This document shows positions 35,721-43,991 of a stretch of 64,000 bases of DNA, in pieces. The stretch's first letter is position 1. Each line of letters begins with the position of its first letter. The notes beneath the pieces were generated by a model. The model worked only from the letters and a program-made list of their open reading frames with translations. It had not been told where the DNA came from and searched no databases. This stretch comes from Streptomyces sp. NBC_00708 (lineage in GTDB: Bacteria; Actinomycetota; Actinomycetes; Streptomycetales; Streptomycetaceae), in assembly GCA_036226585.1 (NCBI GenBank), contig CP108997.1, positions 2,418,001 through 2,482,000 on the forward strand. The letters are read 5' to 3'. The translations under genes and the position numbers were made by a program.

Positions 35721-36561
35721 ACCCCTCCCCCTGCAGAAGAACGCGGCCCCGGCGCCCGAGGACGCCCGGACCGTCGACGCCGCCAAGGACGAGGGGCATC
35801 CGCTCGTCCACTTCGACAAGGTCGTCAAGCGCTACGGCGACCATGTGGTCCTGGACCGGCTGGACTTCACGGTCGAGCGCGGCGAACACGTCACCCTGAT
35901 CGGGCCGAGCGGTTCGGGCAAGACGACGATCCTGCGGCTGCTGATGACGCTGGAGCGGGTCAGCGACGGCGTGATCTGGATCAACGACGAGCCGCTGACG
36001 CACACCCGGGCGGCGGACGGCTCGCTGAAGCCGGCGTCCGAGAAGCATCTGCGGGCGGCCCGCCGCAGGATCGGCATGGTCTTCCAGCAGTTCAACCTCT
36101 TCCCGAACATGAAGGTGCTCCAGAACATCACCGAGGCACCCGTCAACGTCCTCGGCATGGACCGGGACAGGGCGGAGGCCCGCGCCCGGGAGCTGCTGGA
36201 ACTCGTCGGCCTGTCCGGCAAGGTCGACGCGCATCCCTCACAGCTCTCCGGCGGCCAGCAGCAGCGGGTCGCCATCGCCCGCGCGCTCGCGATGGAGCCG
36301 GAGATCCTGCTCCTGGACGAGGTGACGTCGGCGCTGGACCCCGAGCTGGTCGCCGGGGTGCTGGAGCTGCTGAGCGACATCGCCAGGAACACCGACATCA
36401 CGATGCTCTGTGTGACGCACGAGATGAACTTCGCCCGGGACGTCTCGGAGAAGGTACTGATGTTCGATGCCGGACGGGTCGTGGAGTCCGGTTCGCCGGA
36501 AAAAATCTTCTCCGATCCCTCGCACGAACGCACGCGCGAATTCCTCAACGCGGTGCTGTGA
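35710..36561 (+). CDS. ehuA: ABC transporter ATP-binding protein EhuA
   Basis: 283 residues with a full ABC ATPase set: Walker A GPSGSGKTT, Q-loop VFQQFNLFP, signature LSGGQQQRVAIARAL, Walker B EILLLDEVTSALD, switch His in VTHEMNFAR. It energises uptake through EhuCD. The start is a TTG at 35710-35712, inside the 3' end of ehuD. The N-terminal ~35 residues are a hydrophilic extension. Last gene of the operon; the IclR regulator follows after 183 bp. Confidence 0.9.
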   Translation: MATEPLPLQKNAAPAPEDARTVDAAKDEGHPLVHFDKVVKRYGDHVVLDRLDFTVERGEHVTLIGPSGSGKTTILRLLMTLERVSDGVIWINDEPLTHTRAADGSLKPASEKHLRAARRRIGMVFQQFNLFPNMKVLQNITEAPVNVLGMDRDRAEARARELLELVGLSGKVDAHPSQLSGGQQQRVAIARALAMEPEILLLDEVTSALDPELVAGVLELLSDIARNTDITMLCVTHEMNFARDVSEKVLMFDAGRVVESGSPEKIFSDPSHERTREFLNAVL

Positions 36562-36744
36562 CCTCGGCATCCATGTCCCGCGCATGACCTAGGCATATGC
36601 CGGACGGGTGCGCCCCTGATCGCGGCTCCGGGGCGCACCCCTCAGTCCGCCGCACACCCCCCTGAACAGGCCTCCGGCGGCTATCGTGGGGGCGAAGCCT
36701 CCGGCCACAGGCCGGCCTCCGGTTCCAACTGGCAGGGGGAAGCC

Positions 36745-37503
36745 GTGGCGTTGAAGCCCGAACCGACGGCGCCGTTCCACTCGGTGCAGTACGCCCTGCG
36801 CGTGCTCGAAACGGTCTCCAAGCACGGCAGCGGCGTCACGGACACCCAGATCTCCCGGGAGACGGGACTGCCCGCCGGCCATCTCTCCCCGCTCCTGCTG
36901 ACACTGCGCCGCGAGGGCTACGTCGAACAGATCACCGACGGGGCGTACGTCATCGGCTCCTCGCTGCTGCTGCTCGGCTCGGGAGCCGCCCGCCGTCAGG
37001 CCCTGGAGTCCAAGCTCCAGCAGACCCTCGCCCAGCTGCGCGACTCCGTCGGCGCGGCGGTCTACATCAGCCGGTACGTCGACGGCGAGATCCGCGTCAC
37101 GCAGTACGCCGACAGCCCGCTCACCCCCGCCGTCAACGAGTGGGTGGACTTCCGCTCGGCGGCGCACGCCTCGGCGATCGGCAAGTGTCTACTGACCCAG
37201 CTGGACCAGAACGGCCGGCGCGACCACATCTCGCGGCACAAGACGGCCCGGCTGACCTCGCGGACGATCACCAACGAGAAGGTCCTCTTCTCCAAGCTGG
37301 ACAGCCAGCCGGCCACGGTCCCGGTGCTGGACCTCCAGGAGTACGCGGTCGGCACGGTGTGCGCGGCGGTGCCGCTCACGGCCGGGTCGTCGGCGGGCTG
37401 CCTGGCCCTGTCGATGCCGGTGAAGGACGCGCACCGGCTGCGCGCTGCGGCGGACGCGCTGAACCGGCGCGCGGCCCCGGTCCTGCTGTCGCTGGCGCTG
37501 TAG
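36745..37503 (+). CDS. IclR-family transcriptional regulator
   Basis: 252 residues. A winged helix (~10-75, TDTQISRETGLPAGHLSPLL) and an IclR effector domain (~85-250, HASAIGKCLLTQL, GTVCAAVPLTAG) are visible. GTG 36745 has GGGGGA upstream. Located downstream of ehuBCDA on the same strand but with its own 183-bp upstream region, it may regulate this operon; this is inference. It ends 64 bp before tRNA-Lys copy 2. Confidence 0.9.
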   Translation: MALKPEPTAPFHSVQYALRVLETVSKHGSGVTDTQISRETGLPAGHLSPLLLTLRREGYVEQITDGAYVIGSSLLLLGSGAARRQALESKLQQTLAQLRDSVGAAVYISRYVDGEIRVTQYADSPLTPAVNEWVDFRSAAHASAIGKCLLTQLDQNGRRDHISRHKTARLTSRTITNEKVLFSKLDSQPATVPVLDLQEYAVGTVCAAVPLTAGSSAGCLALSMPVKDAHRLRAAADALNRRAAPVLLSLAL

Positions 37504-37567
37504 GGGCGCCCGGGACGGGTGTGTCATCAGCACCCCTGCGGACCAGGTATTATTTTCACGTCAGCAG

Positions 37568-37641
37568 GCGCCGCTAGCTCAGTTGGTTAGAGCAGCTGAC
37601 TCTTAATCAGCGGGTCCGGGGTTCGAGTCCCTGGCGGCGCA
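37568..37641 (+). tRNA. tRNA-Lys(CTT), copy 2
   Basis: Identical 74-base sequence to copy 1, anticodon CTT, no encoded CCA. The own -10 TATTAT is at 37548-37553, 14 bases upstream. The 5' flank GTCAGCAG is shared with the other copies. Confidence 0.97.
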
Positions 37642-37647
37642 CAGACA

Positions 37648-37694
37648 ACGCACGAGGCGGTTTCCGTATCCACGGAGACCGCCTCGTGCGTTTT
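37648..37694 (+). terminator. Terminator after tRNA-Lys copy 2
   Basis: Perfect 14-bp arms ACGCACGAGGCGGT and ACCGCCTCGTGCGT around a 16-base loop that itself pairs (TCCGT/ACGGA), ending in TTTT. Confidence 0.9.
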
Positions 37695-37719
37695 GTGCTG
37701 CCCGCAGTCATGTACGAGC

Positions 37720-37765
37720 GTTTTACACAGCCGTACTAGACAACTGTTTTAAACAGCCGTATATT
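37720..37765 (+). promoter_or_regulatory. Promoter-operator of the MFS exporter gene
   Basis: A -35 TAGACA (37737-37742), exactly 17 bp, and -10 TATATT (37760-37765) lie just upstream of the ATG at 37773, implying a leaderless mRNA. In the spacer is a near-perfect palindrome CTGTTTTAAACAG (37744-37756). Two 17-bp direct repeats, GTTTTACACAGCCGTAC (37720) and GTTTTAAACAGCCGTAT (37746), are 26 bp apart. The pattern suggests a TetR/MarR-like repressor encoded elsewhere. Confidence 0.75.
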
Positions 37766-37772
37766 CCTTGGC

Positions 37773-39326
37773 ATGACGAACCCCACGAGCTCCACCGCCG
37801 CCCCCGGCGCACTCGCCGGCCGTCGGGAGTGGACCGCCTTCCTGGTCCTGCTCCTCCCCCTCCTGCTCGTCTCGATGGACGTCTCCGTCCTCTTCTTCGC
37901 GATCCCGTCCATCGACCGGGACCTCGCCCCCAGCGCCACCCAGCAGCTGTGGATCTTCGATGTGTACGCCTTCGCCCTGGCCGGCCTCCTCATCACGATG
38001 GGCTCGCTGGGCGACCGCATCGGCCGCCGCAGGCTGCTGCTGATCGGAGCTCTCGCCTTCGGCGCCGCCTCGGTCTGCGCGGCGTACGCGAACAGCCCGG
38101 AGATGCTCATCGCGGCGCGGGCGGTCCTCGGGATCGGCGGGGCGACGCTGATGCCGTCCACCATCGGGCTCGTGCGCAACATGTTCCGCGACGAGCGGCA
38201 GCGGGCGAAGGCCATCGGCATCTGGTCGGGCGCCATGGCCGGCGGCGTCGCGCTCGGTTCGGTGCTCAGCGGGGTGATGCTGGAGCACTTCTGGTGGGGC
38301 TCGGTCTTCCTGATCAACGTGCCCGCGATGCTCCTGCTGCTGATCCTCGTGCCGCTGCTGGTGCCGGAGTTCAAGGACCCGAACCCGGGCCGCTTCGACT
38401 TCCTCAGCGTCCCGCTGTCCATGGGTACGGTCCTGCCGGTGGTCTACGGCATCAAGGAGAGCGCCGCCCACGGGCTCGACGCCGAGCGGGCGCTGATCAT
38501 CGCCGCCGGGCTGGCCGTCGGCTGGGTCTTCGTCCGCCGGCAGCGCACCCGCTCCGACGCGATGATCAGCCGGGAGCTGTTCCGGGGCCGCGGCTTCGGC
38601 ACCGGGATCGGGCTGAACGCGCTGGCCGCCTTCGCGATGATGGGCTCGGCCTTCTTCACCACCCAGTACCTGCAGTCGGTGCTCGGCATGAGCACGATGG
38701 AGGCCGCGCTGTGGAGCCTGGCCCCGTCGCTGGCGGTGGGTGCGGCGGCGCCCGCGGCGACCGCCATCGCCCAGCGGACCCAGCGGGCGTACGTGGTCTG
38801 CGGCGGGTTCGTCATCGGGGCGGCGGGCTTCGGCCTCTTCACCCTGGCCGGGACCGACTCGCTGGTCCTGCTGCTGATCGGCTCGGCCGTGATGAGCAGC
38901 GGCATCGTCGCCGTGATGGCGCTCGTCTCGGACATGGCGATGGCCGTCAGCCCTGCGGAGAAGGCCGGCTCGGCCGCCTCCCTGCTGGAGACCGGGCAGG
39001 AGTTCGGCGGCGCGCTGGGCATGGCCCTCCTCGGCGCCGTCTCCACCGCGGTCTACCGGGCCGACATGCCCGCGTCCGCCCCGGACGTCGCCCGCAAGAC
39101 CCTGCCGGGCGCGCTGACCACCGGTGACCACTCGCTGATCGCGATCGGCCAGGAGGCCTTCGTGCACAGCATGCGGTACGCCTCGGTGACGGGGTCGCTG
39201 ATCCTGCTGACCGGTGCGGTGCTGGCGGCGACCCTGCTGCGCCGGGCGACCCGACCGGCGGCGGCCGCCGCCGGGGAGACCGTCACCGAGGCGCCGGCCG
39301 CGACTCCGGTCCCCGCCCAGGTCTGA
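37773..39326 (+). CDS. MFS drug exporter, DHA2 (14-TM) family
   Basis: 517 residues with about 14 membrane spans. The motif-A loop reads GSLGDRIGRRRLLLIG, and the N-terminal DHA2 signature MDVSVLFFAIPSI is seen (motif D1). It resembles QacA/SmvA-type proton antiporters that expel cationic drugs or dyes. No regulator gene is adjacent, although the promoter has a clear operator. The C-terminal tail is Ala/Pro-rich. The mRNA is probably leaderless because the -10 lies seven bases upstream of the ATG. Confidence 0.9.
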   Translation: MTNPTSSTAAPGALAGRREWTAFLVLLLPLLLVSMDVSVLFFAIPSIDRDLAPSATQQLWIFDVYAFALAGLLITMGSLGDRIGRRRLLLIGALAFGAASVCAAYANSPEMLIAARAVLGIGGATLMPSTIGLVRNMFRDERQRAKAIGIWSGAMAGGVALGSVLSGVMLEHFWWGSVFLINVPAMLLLLILVPLLVPEFKDPNPGRFDFLSVPLSMGTVLPVVYGIKESAAHGLDAERALIIAAGLAVGWVFVRRQRTRSDAMISRELFRGRGFGTGIGLNALAAFAMMGSAFFTTQYLQSVLGMSTMEAALWSLAPSLAVGAAAPAATAIAQRTQRAYVVCGGFVIGAAGFGLFTLAGTDSLVLLLIGSAVMSSGIVAVMALVSDMAMAVSPAEKAGSAASLLETGQEFGGALGMALLGAVSTAVYRADMPASAPDVARKTLPGALTTGDHSLIAIGQEAFVHSMRYASVTGSLILLTGAVLAATLLRRATRPAAAAAGETVTEAPAATPVPAQV

Positions 39327-39355
39327 CGGTGGCCCGGCCCGTACCGGCACAGCGA

Positions 39356-39387
39356 AGCCCCGGGGAGTCCGTGGACTCCCCGGGGCT
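39356..39387. terminator. Bidirectional terminator between MFS and LPMO genes
   Basis: Perfect 15-bp arms AGCCCCGGGGAGTCC (39356-39370) and complement (39373-39387) around a two-base loop, between convergent genes. Confidence 0.88.
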
Positions 39388-39442
39388 CGCCGTGCTGCCC
39401 GCCGGCAGCACGTCAGTCACGCGGCACGGTCACCGGCGGACG

Positions 39443-40033
39443 TCAGAACTGCACGTCCGAGCACGCGTAGAACGCGTTGGCGGTGTCCGCGATGTTCCAG
39501 ACGCTCAGGATGATGTGCTTCCCGGACTTCTGGGTGGGGATGGTGCCCTGCTGAGTCAGCGTCGCCGGGGGCTGCTGGTTGTTGTACGGCACCGTCATGA
39601 AGGGCTGCGGCTCCAGGTCCGCCCGGGTGAGCGGCTTGGTGGGGTCCCAGCCGTCCTTGGTGATGTAGTAGCGGAAGTCCGTCGTGGCGTGGCGGGCGGT
39701 GAACTGCCAGCGGAAGCTGAAGCCCTGACCGGCCGTCACCTTGGTGGCGGGCCAGTTGCCGCCGCGCGGGTCGTCGAGCTGCGCGAACTCGCCGTGGCCG
39801 CCGGAGCAGATCTTCCCGTCGGCCGGACCGGCCGCCGGGAAGCCCTTGGGGCCCTCGACGCTCTGCGGCTCCCACTGGATGTTGCCGCAGCCGGTCACCG
39901 TGCCGTTGGCACACAGTTTCTGACGGCTGATCGGGTTGTCCGTGTAGCCGTGGCTGCTGGCGCTGCTGGTGGCGAACATCGAGACGCCCGCTACCGCGAG
40001 GCCGACCAGGGCCGCACTTGCCTTCATACGCAT
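39443..40033 (-). CDS. Chitin-active lytic polysaccharide monooxygenase, AA10 (CBM33)
   Basis: 196 residues. A signal peptide ends ...SSASS with the mature protein starting at His28 (HGYTDNP), which supplies the amino-terminal copper His of the histidine brace. The second His is in FTARHATTDFRYY. Single-domain size and NAFYACSDVQF at the C-terminus fit small streptomycete chitin-oxidising LPMOs. ATG 40033 follows GAGGAG by 9 bases; a longer open frame upstream is unsupported. Two chitinase-type direct repeats in the promoter suggest chitin-dependent control. Confidence 0.92.
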   Translation of the reverse strand: MRMKASAALVGLAVAGVSMFATSSASSHGYTDNPISRQKLCANGTVTGCGNIQWEPQSVEGPKGFPAAGPADGKICSGGHGEFAQLDDPRGGNWPATKVTAGQGFSFRWQFTARHATTDFRYYITKDGWDPTKPLTRADLEPQPFMTVPYNNQQPPATLTQQGTIPTQKSGKHIILSVWNIADTANAFYACSDVQF

Positions 40034-40100
40034 GTGATGTCGCTCCTCGGATCGTGGGGGGAGTGGGGATTCCATGAGCACTGCTGCGTACGCGCGTTCT

Positions 40101-40154
40101 GCGGTCTAGACCAAGGCTTAGATTATTGCCGTGCCTTGACCATGTCCAGACCAA
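40101..40154 (-). promoter_or_regulatory. Chitinase-type direct repeats upstream of the LPMO gene
   Basis: On the minus strand TTGGTCTGGACATG (40141-40154) and TTGGTCTAGACCGC (40101-40114) repeat with 40-bp phasing. They match the TGGTCYAGACC direct repeats known in Streptomyces chitinase promoters, where they govern chitin induction and glucose repression. Confidence 0.8.
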
Positions 40155-40198
40155 TGAGCGCGTGATTCCGGTTGCCCCGGAACCTCCCCCGCACGTTC

Positions 40199-42109
40199 TC
40201 AGGCGCCGTCGCCCCCGGTACGCCCGGTGTAGAAGGCCACCGTCAAGTCCTTGACCAGGGACTTGCGTTCGTAGTCGTCCAGCTCCACGAGGCCCCGTTC
40301 GGTCAGCCGGCTGACGGTGTCGTCCACCGCGTCCACGACCGATGTCAGGACGCTGTCTCGGTGCTGGGCGTCGATCGCCGCGATCCGGCGCCGCTGCATC
40401 GCCGCCGCCACCTCCGGCGCGTACTCGATCCCGGTCGGCTGGGCCGAGTACACCTCGACGCCGACGGGCTCGCAGTCCGCCTTCAGCATCCGCGTCAGCG
40501 CGTCGCCGACCGCCTCCGCGTTGCGCAGGGTGTGCGCGTCCTCGTGGAAGGCGTCGGCGGGCAGCTGGGACAGGACCCGGGCCATCGCCGCCTCGACCTG
40601 CTCACGCAGGTACGTCTCGTGGTCCTCGATCCCGAGGGCCGCCCGCACGGTGTCCTTGACCCGCCACACGACCTGGACGACGACCCGCAGCGCGGTGCCG
40701 TTCGCGTCCACCGCGGGCAGCGGCTCGCTGCGCCAGTGCCGCAGCCGTACGTCGATGCGGCGGCGCAGCAGCAGCGGGCTGATCCACATCAGCCCGGTCC
40801 GCCGCACGCTGCCCCGGTACTGGCCGAACAGCGTGAGCACCCAGGCGTGGCCGACCCGGCCCCTGGTCAGGCCCCCGACCGCGAAGAGCACGACGGCCGC
40901 CAGGAACACGAGCGCCGCCCAGGCGCCCGTGCCGAGTCCGTCGTACGGGCGCGGGCCGAGCCCGAAGCGGGCGAGCACGGCGGCCGGCAGCGCGCCGGTC
41001 CACCACAGCACCCCGGCGGCCGCCGCGGTCCCGCCGAGTCCGGTGAGCAGCGCGACCCAGCCGGGCAGCGCGGGGCCCGGCCGCTCGTGCAGCCGGGGGT
41101 CGGCGTCGGGCGCGGGCCGGGTGGCGGGCCGCACCTGGGGCGTCCTCGGCACGGGCGGCCGGCGCACACCGGTCCCGGGCTCGCCCCCGCCGGGGCGCAC
41201 GACGGTGGACGGCACGGCGGTGGCCCCGGCGTGCCGCTCCTCCCGGAAGAGGAGGTGCACGGGGATGGAGGCGGTCCGCTCGTTGGCGATGACCGCCTGA
41301 TGCCGGCCACTGTCCCGGAGCGGGTCGGTACGGGGTCCGGCGTCGGGCCCGGGAACGAGGACCGGGCCGACGCCGCCCCCGGCGCCGGTGCGGGCACCGG
41401 CGAGGACGGGCTCGCGCTCGGGAGCGGGGGCCCCGGCGGCCGGCTCGGGCTCAGGAGCGGGCTCGGGCACGGAAGCTGACATGGCATCAGCAGGCGCCGC
41501 ATCGGCGAGCACCGCGTCCACAGGCACCGCGTCCGCGGGCTCCTCCGCACCGGCCTCCGCGTCCGCTCCCGCCGCCGAGGGCACCGACACCGAGGCGGAC
41601 GTCGCACCCAGCGGGCCCCTGCGGTCGTCCTCGCCCGGCACGAGGTCGAGCACCAGATCGACGACGGAATCGAAACCGGCCGCGTCCCCGGCCTTCGAAA
41701 GCGTTCCGGTCTCCGGACGCGCCCCGGTCTCCGGACGCACCTCGGCGTCCACCGGCCCGTCCTCGTCAGCCGGTACCCGGTCCTCCGGCACCTCGACGAC
41801 CACCTCACCGCCGGCGGGCACCGACACCGCGACCGGCCCGAAGACCGGCGGCGGCACGGGGCCCGGGTCCTTGGACGGCACCACGCCCCGCACCGGCAGG
41901 CCCTCGGGGACCGCGTCGGCCTCCTCCCCCATCACGGCCCGGGTGCCCGCCGCCGCCCACGCGTCCGTGACGCTGCCGGCACCTCCCGGGCCCACCCATT
42001 CCCGTACCGGGACCGTCCCGTACCGCTCCTCCCCGTACTCCGTCTCCTGGCCGTGCTCCGGGTTCCCGGAGCTGTCCGACACCGTGGATCGCATTACCGC
42101 CTCCGTCAT
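40199..42109 (-). CDS. SPFH/band-7 domain protein with long acidic Pro/Ala-rich N-terminus
   Basis: About 636 residues. Residues ~1-360 are disordered, rich in Pro, Ala, Glu, Val and Asp (PEPAPEPEPAAGAP type). Two adjacent membrane helices (~380-450, LLTGLGGTAAAAGVLWWTG and AALVFLAAVVLFAVGGL) follow, then an SPFH domain (~455-635) with AWVLTLFGQYRGSVRRTGL and long alpha-helical EAAMARVLSQLPADAFHED. SPFH proteins scaffold membrane microdomains. It begins 10 bp after the NlpC/P60 gene, thus the same operon. ATG 42109 is the best start; ribosome site weak. Confidence 0.82.
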   Translation of the reverse strand: MTEAVMRSTVSDSSGNPEHGQETEYGEERYGTVPVREWVGPGGAGSVTDAWAAAGTRAVMGEEADAVPEGLPVRGVVPSKDPGPVPPPVFGPVAVSVPAGGEVVVEVPEDRVPADEDGPVDAEVRPETGARPETGTLSKAGDAAGFDSVVDLVLDLVPGEDDRRGPLGATSASVSVPSAAGADAEAGAEEPADAVPVDAVLADAAPADAMSASVPEPAPEPEPAAGAPAPEREPVLAGARTGAGGGVGPVLVPGPDAGPRTDPLRDSGRHQAVIANERTASIPVHLLFREERHAGATAVPSTVVRPGGGEPGTGVRRPPVPRTPQVRPATRPAPDADPRLHERPGPALPGWVALLTGLGGTAAAAGVLWWTGALPAAVLARFGLGPRPYDGLGTGAWAALVFLAAVVLFAVGGLTRGRVGHAWVLTLFGQYRGSVRRTGLMWISPLLLRRRIDVRLRHWRSEPLPAVDANGTALRVVVQVVWRVKDTVRAALGIEDHETYLREQVEAAMARVLSQLPADAFHEDAHTLRNAEAVGDALTRMLKADCEPVGVEVYSAQPTGIEYAPEVAAAMQRRRIAAIDAQHRDSVLTSVVDAVDDTVSRLTERGLVELDDYERKSLVKDLTVAFYTGRTGGDGA

Positions 42110-42119
42110 GTCCGTCGTG

Positions 42120-43427
42120 TCACGCGAAGAGTCGCCGCCAGGTTTCCGGGCCCGGATAGCCGTCGGCCTCCGCGCCCCGCCAGCCCTGGGCCTTCTGGAA
42201 GGCCTCGACATTGCGCCGGTCCGCCTCGGTCCAGCGGGGGTCGGGGCCCGACCGGTAGTACGCGCCGTATCCCTTCTTCACCAACTGTTTTCCGAGCTTG
42301 TCGACATGGCTGTTGGACCGACCCGGCCGGAAATACCCCCGTCCGGGGAAGGCCGGGACCGCCTTGGAGCCGCTCTGGCCGCCCGCGGCGGGGATGTCGT
42401 GGCCGGTTCCGGTCACCAGCAGCTCCCAGGTGTCGGGGCCGGGGATGCCGTCGGCCTCGGCGCCCTTCCACCCCTGGGCCCGCTGGAAGGCCTGGGTGGC
42501 CCTGCGGTCGGCATCGGTCCAGACCGGATCGGGGCCGACCTTGTAGAAGCGCTTGCCGCCCCGGGCGACGAGCATCGTGCCGAGCCGGGTGACATGCGCG
42601 TTGTTCGCCCGGGGACCGAACTTCGCCACGCCGGGGAACGGCGTCGCGGTGGTCTCGCTGCCGGACTTCCCCGCGTTCAGGCCCTTGTAGCGGTAGGCCA
42701 CATAACTGGCGGAGTTGGTCCAGTACGCCATGGGCGTCGTCTGCTTGCGGGTGTGCGGCTTGGTCTGCTCGTACGCCGTGTAACGGGTGTGCGTGGAGTC
42801 GGTCCAGCCGCCGAAGATCGTGACGTGGGAGCCCTTCGCGGGGTCGGCCAGGTTGTGGAAGAGCAGGATGTCGCCGGGCTCCAGGTCCGCGCGGGCGATG
42901 CGCGTGCCGTACGCGGCGAGGCTGCCGGTCCACTCGTTGCCCGCCAGGTTCCAGGCCATCGAGACATAGCCGGAGCAGTCCTGCCGGTACCCGTCCGACC
43001 AGTACTTCGACATGCTGTACGGGACCTGCGCGGTGACCCACTTCTTCGCCCGGTTGATGATGTCGGTGCGGGTCGTCGCGCGCGGCACGGGCGCCGCCTG
43101 GGCCGCCTGCGGTCCGGAGGCCCCCGCCCCCCGCAACGGTCCGGGAACCCCCTGGGGGCTGTCCGGCAGCGGGCCGATCCCGGCGGGCAGCCCCGCACCG
43201 GGCACCGGGGCGGGGTCGTGCGGGGCTCCGGCGGATTCCCCGGCCGCGCCGCCGAGCACCACCCCGGCCGCGGTGACCAGGACCATCGCGCGCCGGGCGC
43301 CGTGGGCGGCCGGGTTCCCCCCGTACCGCCTGGGCAGTCCCCCGGCGGCGGTCCGCCGCTGGTCGGCGCAGCCCGGACAGGGACAGTCGATGGCGGGTAC
43401 GTACTCCTCGAAATCCGGCACAGTCAT
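42120..43427 (-). CDS. NlpC/P60-like cell-wall hydrolase with two peptidoglycan-binding repeats
   Basis: 435 residues. The N-terminal tail carries an unusual Cys cluster CPCPGC (~17-22), followed by a hydrophobic segment (AMVLVTAAGVVLGG, ~52-70), an NlpC/P60 domain (~135-280) with catalytic QDCSGYV, His in GSHVTIFGGW and an acidic YEQT, then two ~65-residue peptidoglycan-binding repeats each ending GPDPxWTxADRR...GWxGAEADGxPGPxTW. It probably cleaves peptidoglycan stem peptides. ATG 43427 has a perfect GGAGGGG site. It is the first gene of a two-gene unit with the SPFH protein. Confidence 0.86.
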   Translation of the reverse strand: MTVPDFEEYVPAIDCPCPGCADQRRTAAGGLPRRYGGNPAAHGARRAMVLVTAAGVVLGGAAGESAGAPHDPAPVPGAGLPAGIGPLPDSPQGVPGPLRGAGASGPQAAQAAPVPRATTRTDIINRAKKWVTAQVPYSMSKYWSDGYRQDCSGYVSMAWNLAGNEWTGSLAAYGTRIARADLEPGDILLFHNLADPAKGSHVTIFGGWTDSTHTRYTAYEQTKPHTRKQTTPMAYWTNSASYVAYRYKGLNAGKSGSETTATPFPGVAKFGPRANNAHVTRLGTMLVARGGKRFYKVGPDPVWTDADRRATQAFQRAQGWKGAEADGIPGPDTWELLVTGTGHDIPAAGGQSGSKAVPAFPGRGYFRPGRSNSHVDKLGKQLVKKGYGAYYRSGPDPRWTEADRRNVEAFQKAQGWRGAEADGYPGPETWRRLFA

Positions 43428-43611
43428 GCGATTCCCCTCCGCAGTCGTCAAGATCCTCGGGCGCATCTGCTCGGGCGTCAGTGTGGCAATGGTCGTGACA
43501 TACCGCAGTTTGACGGATAGAAGGGAAAAAACGACCATCCGACAGGCCGGGAGGGCGGCGAGATGGTCGGGAGCACCGCTCGGGATCGGGTAGAGTTCTC
43601 CAGGTCAGCAG

Positions 43612-43685
43612 GCGCCGCTAGCTCAGTTGGTTAGAGCAGCTGACTCTTAATCAGCGGGTCCGGGGTTCGAGTCCCTGGCGGCGCA
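43612..43685 (+). tRNA. tRNA-Lys(CTT), copy 3
   Basis: Identical 74-base sequence to copies 1 and 2. A -10-like TAGAGT lies at 43591-43596, 15 bases upstream; the flank GTCAGCAG is shared. Confidence 0.97.
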
Positions 43686-43692
43686 CGCACAG

Positions 43693-43727
43693 TCAAGGCC
43701 CCCTCGCTTCGCGCGAGGGGGCCTTGA
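43693..43727 (+). terminator. Terminator after tRNA-Lys copy 3
   Basis: Perfect 15-bp arms TCAAGGCCCCCTCGC and complement around a 5-base loop. The 264 bp from here to the sortase stop show no gene I can support. Confidence 0.88.
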
Positions 43728-43991
43728 TCGTTTCCGGTGCGCGACGCAAGCGCTTCACCGCGTGCGGAGGGTGACCGGTTATCGACGTAACGTCAGGAAA
43801 CGGGTGGGCGGGCCGGGCGTGTCCCCCTACAGTGGGGCGTGCGGCGGGCCCGGTCGACCGGGATCCGCCGGGCCGACCCCAGACCTCCCGTGTCGGCGCC
43901 GGGCCACTCCCGCGGCCCGCGTACCGCGGTCGAGGACCGGCCCGGCCGCCGCCCGGGGACGGGCGGGCGGCCGGGCCGGGTACCGAAGGGT

